Below, in pieces: positions 22,800 through 29,257 of a stretch of DNA of 29,257 nt. Position numbers and translations under genes: made by a program. The notes under the pieces were generated by a model. It saw only the letters and a program-made list of their open reading frames with translations. It was not told the origin of the DNA and searched no databases. This DNA is from JAVBLT01 sp031553315 (GTDB lineage Bacteria > Verrucomicrobiota > Kiritimatiellia > RFP12 > DVOR01). The stretch is taken from positions 1 to 29,257 of the forward strand of contig JAVBLT010000013.1 of assembly GCA_031553315.1 (NCBI GenBank), given 5' to 3'. Position 1 is the first letter of the stretch; the number at the start of each line of letters is the position of its first letter.

Positions 22800-22938
22800 A
22801 GCATATTTAAAATGAAACTTCGGCTTTTTTCACCGCTTTTGCTTTTTCACTTCATCCTTTCAGGTCGCCGCAACGCTGCTACGGCTCGCGTTCAAGGATT
22901 CGTCAAAAATCACGAAGCTTCAATTTAAACCTGCTCTA
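22797..22938. repeat. 142-bp divergent palindromic repeat, copy 4
   Basis: Left end TAGAGCATATTTAAAATGAA and right end (TTCAATTTAAACCTGCTCTA) pair with a few mismatches. The interior keeps recognisable blocks of the 163-bp family (CGCTTTT, ACTTCA, CCTTTCAG, GCTACGGCTCG, GTCAAAAAT) but is shorter and the central hairpin is partly degraded (GCCGCAAC opposite GCTACGGC). It fills the whole recO-uup gap except the ribosome site. Confidence 0.8.
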
Positions 22939-22954
22939 ATCAAAGGAATCACCG

Positions 22955-24739
22955 ATGGCCCTTCTCTCCCTCCGCGATGTAACCGTTTCCTTCGGCGGCG
23001 ACCCCGTGCTCGACGCCGTGAGCCTCAGCATTCAACCCCATGACCGCGCCTGCGTGACCGGCCGCAACGGCGAGGGAAAATCGACCCTGCTCAAGGTCAT
23101 CGCCGGCATTCAGCCGCCCGATTCCGGCGAGGTGATTCGCGCGCCGCGCCTCAAAGTGACCTACCTCCCGCAAGATGTCCCCGAAGACCGCGCCGGAACC
23201 GTCGAAGAAATCATCGAAGCCGCCATCCCGCACGACGACGACCGCCACCACCCCGGCGCCGACCTCTACCTCACCCGCCTCGAACTCCCCGGCTGCATGC
23301 CCTTCAACGCCCTCTCCGGCGGATACCGCCGCCGCGTGCTCCTCGCCTGCGCCCTCGCCGGCGAACCCGGCCTCCTCCTGCTCGACGAACCCACCAACCA
23401 CCTCGATATCGATTCCATTCAATGGCTCGAAAACTGGCTCCGCGAAGCCGAATGCGCCTGCCTCTTCATCACCCACGACCGCTCCTTCCTGAAAAACGTC
23501 GCCAAAAGCGTCTTCGACCTCGACCGCGGCCAGCTCGCCGGCTGGGATTGCGACTACCCCACCTTCGTCCGCCGCAAAGAAGAGCTCCTCGCCGATGAAA
23601 GCGTCTACTGGGAACGCAAAGCCCGCAAGCTCAGCCAGGAGGAAATCTGGCTCCGGCGCGGCGTCAAAGCCCGCACCACCCGCAACGAAGGCCGCGTGGA
23701 AGCGCTTCGAAAGCTCCGATCCGAATTCGCCGCCCGCCGCACCCAGCAAGGCGTCAGCAAGCTCGCCCTCTCCTCGGAAGGCCCCTCCGGCGATTTGGTG
23801 GTCAAAGTGGAAGGCGTGCGCTTCGGTTACGACCCGGCCAAGCCGATCGTGAACGGTTTTTCAGCCCGCATCATGCGCGGCGAACGCATCGGCATCATCG
23901 GCCCCAACGGCTCCGGGAAAACCACCCTGCTCAGGCTCCTGCTGGGTCAGATCCAGCCCCAGACCGGCAGCGTCGCGCTCGGCGCGCGGGTTGAAACCGC
24001 CTTCTTCGACCAGCTCCGCACCGCGCTCAACCCCGAGCTCACCGTGCTGGAAAACCTCGCAGAAGGGAAAGACGAAGTCACCGTCGGCGGCGTCAAAAAA
24101 CACGTCTACGGCTACCTCCAGGATTTTCTCTTCACCCCCGAGCGCTCCCGCACCCCCGTAAAGGCCCTCTCCGGCGGCGAACGCGCCCGCCTCCTCCTCG
24201 CCCGCCTTTTCCTCAACCCCGGCAACCTCCTCGTGCTCGACGAACCCACCAACGATCTCGACATCGAGACCCTCGAGCTCCTCGAAGAACAGCTTGCCGC
24301 CTACACCGGCACCCTCCTCCTCGTCAGCCACGACCGCACCTTCCTCGACCGCGTGGTCACCGCCTCGCTGGTGCTCGAAGGCGAAGGCCGCGTCAACGCC
24401 TATCCCGGCGGTTACGAAGACTGGCTTCGCCAGCGCAAAGAGACCGTTGAACCCGAAAAGGCTGGAAAACCCGCCGCCCCGCCCCCCCCCAGGCGCGACA
24501 ACAACGCCACCCGCCTCAGCTACAAAGAACAGCGCCAGCTCGAAGAGCTCCCCCTCGAAATCGCCGCCCTCGAAGCCGAGATCGCCGCCCTCACCGCCCG
24601 CATGAGCGACCCTGCCGCGGCCTGCGATCCCGCCGCCCTCGCCCAGGTCGGCGCCCGCCTCGCCCAGGCCGAAGCCCGTTATGAAATCTGCGCGGAAACC
24701 TGGCTCGCCCTCGAAGAACGCGCCCAAAGCCTGAAATGA
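22955..24739 (+). CDS. uup: ABC-F family ATPase, Uup-like
   Basis: A 594-aa soluble protein with two ABC ATPase domains and no membrane helices. Domain 1: Walker A GRNGEGKST, signature LSGGYRRRVLLA, Walker B LLLLDEPTNHLDI. Domain 2: GPNGSGKTT, LSGGERARLLLARL, LLVLDEPTNDLDI. A charged linker lies between the domains, and the C-terminal 80-90 residues form a predicted coiled coil (LSYKEQRQLEELPLEIAALEAEIAALTARM), the usual Uup arrangement. Such proteins act on ribosomes or branched DNA. The ATG at 22955 follows AAAGGA, located just outside the inserted repeat. The gene symbol is given from the C-terminal coiled coil and overall form; another ABC-F subfamily is possible. Confidence 0.9.
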   Translation: MALLSLRDVTVSFGGDPVLDAVSLSIQPHDRACVTGRNGEGKSTLLKVIAGIQPPDSGEVIRAPRLKVTYLPQDVPEDRAGTVEEIIEAAIPHDDDRHHPGADLYLTRLELPGCMPFNALSGGYRRRVLLACALAGEPGLLLLDEPTNHLDIDSIQWLENWLREAECACLFITHDRSFLKNVAKSVFDLDRGQLAGWDCDYPTFVRRKEELLADESVYWERKARKLSQEEIWLRRGVKARTTRNEGRVEALRKLRSEFAARRTQQGVSKLALSSEGPSGDLVVKVEGVRFGYDPAKPIVNGFSARIMRGERIGIIGPNGSGKTTLLRLLLGQIQPQTGSVALGARVETAFFDQLRTALNPELTVLENLAEGKDEVTVGGVKKHVYGYLQDFLFTPERSRTPVKALSGGERARLLLARLFLNPGNLLVLDEPTNDLDIETLELLEEQLAAYTGTLLLVSHDRTFLDRVVTASLVLEGEGRVNAYPGGYEDWLRQRKETVEPEKAGKPAAPPPPRRDNNATRLSYKEQRQLEELPLEIAALEAEIAALTARMSDPAAACDPAALAQVGARLAQAEARYEICAETWLALEERAQSLK

Positions 24740-24749
24740 AAACTACAAC

Positions 24750-25025
24750 TTAAGAAAACGCTGATTAAATTCAAAGACCGACAATCAGAATTTAAATTCT
24801 CACGCGGGGGCGCGGAGTACGCGGAGAACACACACTTTTTCGATCCTAGAGCATGTTTCGATTGATCTTTCCGCTTTTTCTCGGTGCTTTTTGTTTTTGA
24901 ACTTCACCCTTTCAGCTCGCCGTAGCGTTGCTACGGCTCACCTCAAGCGTTTGTCAAAACCAAAATTCACCTTCGCAAAATCCGGAAATCTCATTCGAAA
25001 CATGCTCTAATCAGCGCTTCCTTAA
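24750..25025. repeat. Older palindromic element interrupted by copy 3
   Basis: The outer arms, 24750-24767 (TTAAGAAAACGCTGATTA) and 25008-25025 (TAATCAGCGCTTCCTTAA), are inverted repeats matching at 16 of 18 positions. Read on the minus strand, the right arm starts TAGAGCGTATTAAG, very like the 67-bp mini form (TAGAGCATATTAAG). Between the left arm and copy 3 lie a 14-bp perfect palindrome (24787-24800) and a GC-rich CGCGGAG-type tandem motif (24801-24825). The gap between uup and the glmU-like gene (24740-25031) holds no gene. Confidence 0.65.
24847..25009. repeat. 163-bp palindromic repeat, copy 3
   Basis: Best-preserved copy: TAGAGCATGTTTCGA and TCGAAACATGCTCTA are perfect 15-bp terminal inverted repeats, and the central hairpin GCCGTAGC-GTT-GCTACGGC is intact. 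Long partial pairing continues between the two arms. Both ends carry TA, consistent with a TA target duplication around a core starting GAGCAT and ending ATGCTC. It lies inside an older element. Confidence 0.9.
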
Positions 25026-25031
25026 TACGCT

Positions 25032-25877
25032 CTAATGCTTGTCTTTTCGGACGATTTCGCCGGGGAGCGTGCAGGTTCCGGGCCAGAGTTTGCGGCCCGG
25101 ATAGATGGCTGTGTGGATGCCGGTGTGCACGCCGGAACCGATGATGGCGCCGAATTTGCGGCGGCCGGTATCGAAAAGAACGCCGTTGATTTCGCAGCGG
25201 TGGTTGCCGCCGTCGTGCCGGAAGTTGCTGGTGATGGTGCCCGCGCCGAAGTTGACAAGATCGCCGGCGACCGTATCGCCAAGGTAGCTCAGGTGCCCCG
25301 CGTTGACGCGGTTGCCGATGACGCTGTTTTTGATTTCAACCGCCTGGCCGATGTGGCAGTGGTCGCCGATGACGGTGTTGCCGCGGATGTAGCAGTTGGG
25401 CCCGATGCGGGTGTTCGCCCCGATCACGGCGTTGCCCTCGATGAAAACCCCCGGAAGAATCACGCTGCCCGGCCCCAGGTGGAGGCGCCCGCGGATGTTG
25501 GCCCCTTGCTCCACTTCGCCGACGATGTGATCGGCGGTGAGAGCGCCCGCCGCCTGTTCGTTGACGGTGAGGATATCCCACGGGTGGCGGAGGATGGTGC
25601 CTTGGGCCTCGAAGGTTTGGGGATCGGCCACATTGCCCCGGAACGCGAGCGTCGCGCCGTCGGCATCGCGGATGGCCCAGGGGCCGGGAGCCGCGGCGAG
25701 GGCGTGGAGGAGGGCGTCGTCAGGCCAGAAATCGATCCGCCAGGTGATTTCGCCGGGGAGCGTTTCGAGGCGTTCAAGAAGAGCCTCCGCCCAGGGGCGG
25801 TTGAGGATGCGGTGGCTGGCCGGGTTGGGGTCGAGAGGCGCGAGGGTTTCGTGCGTGATGGGTTGGAGCGTGATCAT
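25032..25877 (-). CDS. GlmU-like hexapeptide acetyltransferase lacking the uridylyltransferase domain
   Basis: A 281-aa protein. The first 100 residues are not recognisable as a nucleotidyltransferase: there is no GxGTRM loop. From about residue 105 a left-handed beta-helix follows (LGPGSVILPGVFIEGNAVIGANTRIGPNCYIRGNTVIGDHCHIGQAVEIKNSVIGNRVNAGHLSYLGDTVAGDLVNFGAGTITSNF). That last part is the GlmU acetyltransferase motif, including the KNS, the AGHLSYLGD block and GAGTITxN. It overlaps glmM (ATGA), so it probably acetylates glucosamine-1-phosphate made by GlmM. The uridylyltransfer step would then need another protein. Its TAG stop coincides with TAGAGC of a repeat element. Confidence 0.85.
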   Translation of the reverse strand: MITLQPITHETLAPLDPNPASHRILNRPWAEALLERLETLPGEITWRIDFWPDDALLHALAAAPGPWAIRDADGATLAFRGNVADPQTFEAQGTILRHPWDILTVNEQAAGALTADHIVGEVEQGANIRGRLHLGPGSVILPGVFIEGNAVIGANTRIGPNCYIRGNTVIGDHCHIGQAVEIKNSVIGNRVNAGHLSYLGDTVAGDLVNFGAGTITSNFRHDGGNHRCEINGVLFDTGRRKFGAIIGSGVHTGIHTAIYPGRKLWPGTCTLPGEIVRKDKH

Positions 25878-27235
25878 GAAGGGTCTCCGAGAAGAGCCGC
25901 CTCGGCGGTTTTGCGCAGGCGCTCGAGCCAGTGATCCAGCTCGGCCTGGGTTTGGGCTTCAACCAGAATGCGGAGCTTGTTTTCGGTGCCCGAATAGCGG
26001 ATGATCTGCCGGCCGCGGCCGCAGAGGGCGGCATCGCAGGCGGCTTGCTCAAGGAGGAGCTCGGTGAGCGTGGCCAGCGGAATTTTTTCTTTGACTTTGA
26101 TGTTGATGAGCTGCTGGGGCCAGGGCGTCATGAAATTGGCGAGGTCAAGGAGCGGCGCGTTGCGGCGCTTCATGAGAGAGAGAATGTGGAGCGCGGTGAT
26201 CACACCGTCGCCGGTCGTCACATAGTCCATGAAAATGATATGCCCCGATTGCTCGCCTCCCACGTTGTAGCCTTCCGCCTGCATGGCTTCGATGACGTGA
26301 TGGTCGCCGACGTCGGTAATTTTTGTGTGGATGCCGGCCTGCTGCATGGCGGCGATAAAGCCGAGGTTGCTCATCGAAGTGGCGACAACGGTGTTGTGAG
26401 CAAGCTTGCCGTCCTTCTTATAATCCAGCGCGACCATGCCGATGATCCGGTCGCCGTCGACCTCATTGCCATTCGCATCACAGAAGATCACGCGATCCGC
26501 ATCGCCGTCGAGAGCGATTCCCGCATCGGCGCCGTGCTCGCGCACGAGCCGGGAGATGTGATCCGTGTGGGTGGCTCCGCAAGCCTCGTTGATGTTGAGG
26601 CCGTTGGGGCTCACGGCGGTATCGATCACTTCGGCTCCGAGCTCGCGGAAAATGGCCGGCGCGATGGAATAAGCGGCGCCGTTCGCGCAATCCAAAACGA
26701 TCTTAAGGCCTTTGAGGCTTTGGTTGCGCACCGAGCTTTTGGCGAATTCGATATAACGCCCCCGGGCATCTTCAATGCGTTTGGCTTTGCCGATCATGCT
26801 GTTGGCGATATGAGAGCTGGAGAGCTCTTCGCTGAGAATGAGCTTTTCGATCGCCTCCGTCGCTTCCGTGGAGAGCTTGAAACCATCTGCGGAGAAGATT
26901 TTTATGCCATTGTCGTCGGCGGGGTTGTGGCTGGCGGTGATCATAATGCCGCAGCTCGCGCAGAGCGATTTGGTGAGATGGGCGACGGCGGGCGTGGGCA
27001 TAGGCCCCACAGCGATCACATCCATACCCATGCTCAAGAGACCGGCAGTGATTGCGCTTTCGAGCATATAGCCGGAGAGACGAGTGTCTTTGCCGATCAC
27101 GGCGCGGCAGGAGCCGTGGCCGGTTGCGCCGAAATATTTGGCTACGGCCTTGCCCACCAGGAGAGCGAGCTCGGGCGTGATGGGGTAGGTATTGGCTTTT
27201 CCGCGGATACCGTCGGTTCCAAAGAGTGCTGGCAT
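25874..27235 (-). CDS. glmM: Phosphoglucosamine mutase
   Basis: A 453-aa alpha-D-phosphohexomutase converting glucosamine-6-phosphate to glucosamine-1-phosphate for UDP-GlcNAc, peptidoglycan and lipid A synthesis. FGTDGIRG opens the protein. The active-site phosphoserine is S102 in ITASHNP, the same position as in E. coli GlmM. The metal loop DGDADR, sugar-binding GEQSGHIIF and phosphate-binding RYSGTENKLRILVE are all intact. The ATG at 27235 has AAAGGAAG upstream; a TTG further up is not needed. It has its own promoter and is translationally coupled to the GlmU-like gene. Confidence 0.97.
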   Translation of the reverse strand: MPALFGTDGIRGKANTYPITPELALLVGKAVAKYFGATGHGSCRAVIGKDTRLSGYMLESAITAGLLSMGMDVIAVGPMPTPAVAHLTKSLCASCGIMITASHNPADDNGIKIFSADGFKLSTEATEAIEKLILSEELSSSHIANSMIGKAKRIEDARGRYIEFAKSSVRNQSLKGLKIVLDCANGAAYSIAPAIFRELGAEVIDTAVSPNGLNINEACGATHTDHISRLVREHGADAGIALDGDADRVIFCDANGNEVDGDRIIGMVALDYKKDGKLAHNTVVATSMSNLGFIAAMQQAGIHTKITDVGDHHVIEAMQAEGYNVGGEQSGHIIFMDYVTTGDGVITALHILSLMKRRNAPLLDLANFMTPWPQQLINIKVKEKIPLATLTELLLEQAACDAALCGRGRQIIRYSGTENKLRILVEAQTQAELDHWLERLRKTAEAALLGDPS

Positions 27236-27269
27236 AATGACTTCCTTTTGCAATACACAATATGGGAGG

Positions 27270-27297
27270 ATTTTACGGATTGATGGTTCGGCGTCAA
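27270..27297 (-). promoter_or_regulatory. Predicted glmM promoter
   Basis: On the minus strand TTGACG (27297-27292), 16-bp spacer, TAAAAT (27275-27270), about 28 nt from the predicted start point to the ATG. Confidence 0.6.
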
Positions 27298-27378
27298 CAG
27301 GAAACGAATTTTTTTTGACGATTTTGAGTTTTCATGTGGGCACGTTTGAAAAAAGAATAAAAAAGATAAGAATGGAGC

Positions 27379-27407
27379 TTGCTTTCTTTGGCGGCATTTG
27401 GTATCTT
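27379..27407 (+). promoter_or_regulatory. Predicted tRNA-His promoter
   Basis: TTGCTT (27379-27384), 17-bp spacer, TATCTT (27402-27407); the start point would lie about ten bases before the tRNA. Diverges from the glmM promoter. Confidence 0.55.
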
Positions 27408-27423
27408 GTGCGGCGTTTTCCAT

Positions 27424-27500
27424 GGCGAAAGTAGCTCAGTTGGTAGAGCCCCGGATTGTGGTTCCGGTTGTCGCGGGTTCAAATCCCGTCTTTCGCCCCA
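27424..27500 (+). tRNA. tRNA-His (anticodon GTG)
   Basis: Complete cloverleaf. The extra G at 27424 (position -1) faces C73, the identity pair of tRNA-His; the acceptor stem GCGAAAG pairs with CTTTCGC. The D-loop is TAGCTCAGTTGGTAGAGC, the anticodon stem CCGGA/TCCGG encloses GTG (27458-27460), and the T-loop is TTCAAAT. CCA is encoded (27498-27500). The 3' 22 bases are shared with the end of the opposing recombinase gene. No terminator hairpin follows. Confidence 0.97.
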
Positions 27501-28957
27501 ATCTTTTCCTTCGCCTCATTTTTGCGCATAAGTATGTTATAAACAGATGCGCTATTTGAGTTCAAATAGTTTAAGCGCTTTTCGGGCGAAACGGTGAAAC
27601 CACCGAATACTTTTTCAATAAATAGTTTCTGTTGCTCGATTTGTATGAGTTCAAACACTTTGCCCGGGTTCAAAAGAATGCGGCCAAGTGATTCAAGGCG
27701 GGCGATTGTGTTTGCGGTTAAATCGCTCTTTTCTTCGGTAATGGCTGAAAGCTCGCCAATCTTTAGCCGAATGGCCGCCGACTTCTCGCGAAAAAAGGCG
27801 TCGTCGATTAAACCGTCCATCCAACCGGAGGATAGCTTTTCAAGGCGGCGTTCGTTGACTTTGATTTCACGGATAGCCTCGTCGCGGCGACGTTGATGTT
27901 CGGCAACAATCTTCGACGTCTGGCGTTTGAACTCAAACATCACAGCAGCGAGAAGATCGCCGAGAAAATCGGATTCGCTCACAAGCTTGGCGATTTGCGT
28001 TTGTGCCGATTTACCGCTCACCTTGCCGCCCTGGTCGCATTTGTGACACCAGTAGCTTTCGTGTTTTTTTCCTCCCCTGCCGGTCGCCATGCCGGAGGTG
28101 AGGGGCGTGCCGCAGTGTTCGCAAAAGAGGAGACCGCGAAGGGGCGTTGCGGGGTTTTCGGTTTGCCGTTTTTTGCCGAAACCGCCAAGCCGTTGCTGAA
28201 TCTGGGTAAATTCGCGCGGGGTGATGAGGCCATTGAAACCGGCTTTGATCTCGCGAAAATCGGTTTCGGTATTACAGATGATTCCGGCGTAGATTGGGTT
28301 GCGGAGGGTTGCCCCTGCGGCGGTTTTGGAAAACCCTATGTTTTTAAGGGCTGTATAAGCTGCGGCGAGCGTTGAGGAACCAGAGGCGAGGCCTTTCAGG
28401 ATTGAGGCGATTGCAGAGGCTTTTAACGGATCTGGAATTAAAATTGAGAGGCCGTCGCATTCGCGGCGGGCGTTGAGATATCCAACGGGGGCTTTATGTG
28501 TCCAACCGCCTTTTTTGGCAATCTCGTGCATTCCGCGCTTACATCTGGAGGCGCGTATTTGGTTGTCGAACTGAGCCACGGAAAGAAGGATTGTCGAAAC
28601 CATGTCGCCCACGGGGTCGGCGGTAATGGCTTCGGTGGCGCTGATGAGCTCGGTTTGGTGAGCGCGAAGCCTGGTGCGGATGGTGAGACCGTCGGCGGTG
28701 TTACGGCTCAAACGGTCAAGTTTGTGCACCACAAACGCCGAAGGCTTGTGCTTTTTTGCAAAGGCGAGGGCTTCGATCAGGCCGGGGCGGTCGGTGGTCT
28801 TGGCTGATTCTCCTGCATCCTGAAAATGGGCGAGGATTTCGTAGTTGTTTTTCGCGCAATATGCACGCAGGTCGGCTTCTTGTGAGGCGAGGCTGGTGCC
28901 GTCGATTTGACCGGCGGAGGAAACGCGGGTGTAAAGAATGGCTGTTTTTGTGCTCAT
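27479..28957 (-). CDS. Large serine recombinase (site-specific integrase)
   Basis: A 492-aa large serine recombinase. Resolvase domain about 1-140: AILYTRVSSAGQ (catalytic S13), EADLRAYC, FVVHKLDRLSRN. The recombinase domain follows (APVGYLNARRECDGLSILIPDP ... GAGATLRNPIYAG-like segment near IGFSKTAAGATLRNPIYAGI). A zinc ribbon (FCEHCG ... WCHKCDQ) and a coiled-coil-rich C-terminus complete the usual large-serine-integrase form. It probably integrated the element to its right. Its last sense codons and stop lie within the tRNA-His 3' end (27479-27500). GC is clearly lower than in the neighbours. Two in-frame ATGs (28972, 28957) lack Shine-Dalgarno; 28957 gives the usual MSTKTAILYTRVSS start. 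Confidence 0.93.
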   Translation of the reverse strand: MSTKTAILYTRVSSAGQIDGTSLASQEADLRAYCAKNNYEILAHFQDAGESAKTTDRPGLIEALAFAKKHKPSAFVVHKLDRLSRNTADGLTIRTRLRAHQTELISATEAITADPVGDMVSTILLSVAQFDNQIRASRCKRGMHEIAKKGGWTHKAPVGYLNARRECDGLSILIPDPLKASAIASILKGLASGSSTLAAAYTALKNIGFSKTAAGATLRNPIYAGIICNTETDFREIKAGFNGLITPREFTQIQQRLGGFGKKRQTENPATPLRGLLFCEHCGTPLTSGMATGRGGKKHESYWCHKCDQGGKVSGKSAQTQIAKLVSESDFLGDLLAAVMFEFKRQTSKIVAEHQRRRDEAIREIKVNERRLEKLSSGWMDGLIDDAFFREKSAAIRLKIGELSAITEEKSDLTANTIARLESLGRILLNPGKVFELIQIEQQKLFIEKVFGGFTVSPEKRLNYLNSNSASVYNILMRKNEAKEKIGAKDGI

Positions 28958-28992
28958 GTACGCAGTATACATCTTGGTTCAACACTAGTTTA

Positions 28993-29007
28993 GGTTGATT
29001 ATCAACC
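28993..29007. repeat. 15-bp palindrome between recombinase and transposase
   Basis: GGTTGAT, a single T and ATCAACC form a perfect inverted repeat in the 72-bp gap. It could be an operator for the recombinase or a terminal feature of the IS; CTAGT also occurs on both sides (28985-28989 and 29016-29020). Confidence 0.5.
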
Positions 29008-29029
29008 AATAACTGCTAGTATTGACAGT

Positions 29030-29257
29030 ATGAAAAACAAGTATTGCTATGGGTCACATCTTTTAGAAACAAAATTCAGAGAAATCCTGCGGTTGTTTTG
29101 TGCCGATCTTGAGGCAAAAAAGATTGCTTGGACGGTACGGGTTAACGCGAACACAACGCTGAAATTGACAACGCGTTTTAGGGAAAGAATCACGGAATTG
29201 GCTGAGAAGGAATCACTCTTTACAGCAGGTGAAATCGAAGTGGATGAAAGCTATTTC
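29030..29257 (+). CDS. IS1595-type (ISXO2-like) transposase, 5' part only, cut by the window edge
   Basis: The first 76 residues of a transposase. The N-terminus KFREILRLFCADLEAKKIAW, then RFRERITELAEKES and the closing GEIEVDESYF match the start of the ISXO2-like DDE/DDNK transposase family; the D in VDESYF is the first catalytic aspartate. The usual short helix-turn-helix (LTGxNRNTVNxY-like) is represented by a diverged VRVNANTTLKLTT. The frame is open to the last base of the window, so whether it is full length is unknown. It diverges from the recombinase, and its AT-rich composition matches that of the integrated region. Confidence 0.8.
   Translation, partial: MKNKYCYGSHLLETKFREILRLFCADLEAKKIAWTVRVNANTTLKLTTRFRERITELAEKESLFTAGEIEVDESYF

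Noticed and set aside
24801..24825. CGCGGAG-type tandem motif as a separate mobile element
   Set aside because: Too short and imperfect to define an element; noted only as part of the degenerate gap.

Overview
The window reads as a chromosomal segment of a Gram-negative, GC-rich bacterium. Outer-membrane and envelope genes (waaA, galE, glmM, a secreted heparinase-like lyase, a Bat operon) sit beside ordinary housekeeping genes (rimO, recO, pdxA, uup, tRNA-His). Several gene styles resemble the Lentisphaerota/Kiritimatiellota side of the PVC superphylum: a soluble NtrB-like kinase, a LUD protein beginning MKPEKVKAISDWLF, and a heparinase II/III protein. This placement is an inference from gene content, not a proven taxonomy.

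Layout. (1) 28-190: first copy of a 163-bp palindromic repeat. (2) 263-6697: a co-directional, mostly overlapping operon with a soluble PAS histidine kinase, a sigma-54 response regulator, a secreted cysteine-rich zinc/DnaJ-like protein, a Ser/Thr kinase, galE and a LUD protein, closed by an intrinsic terminator. (3) 6725-9711: rimO and a short comEC. (4) 9669-13202, minus strand: a BspA-type leucine-rich-repeat protein, pdxA, a stand-alone CBM48 protein and waaA. (5) 13264-13733, plus strand: a 2[4Fe-4S] ferredoxin followed by a tandem pair of repeat elements. (6) 13792-21932, minus strand: a rearranged Bat operon (BatD; TPR/TM; BatD-like with SH3; VWA-TPR fusion), then a heparinase-like lyase and a hexapeptide acetyltransferase. 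(7) 21953-24739, plus strand: recO, a repeat element and an Uup-type ABC-F ATPase. (8) 24750-25025: a nested pair of repeat elements. (9) 25032-27297, minus strand: glmM and a GlmU-like acetyltransferase lacking the uridylyltransferase domain. (10) 27379-29257: tRNA-His whose 3' end overlaps the end of a large serine recombinase gene, then a truncated IS1595-type transposase. This last part is visibly less GC-rich and looks like the edge of an integrated element.

The most interesting signal is the dispersed palindromic repeat family. Three copies are exactly 163 bp, about 95% identical to each other, with 13-15-bp terminal inverted repeats and a perfect central hairpin; there are also a 142-bp divergent copy, a 67-bp mini form and an older copy with another nested inside it. 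In three separate genes (ferredoxin, recO, the glmU-like gene) the TAG stop codon is the first three bases of an element end (TAGAGC). This fits a non-autonomous, MITE/Correia-like element that duplicates TA and recreates a stop codon when it enters the TA of a stop codon.
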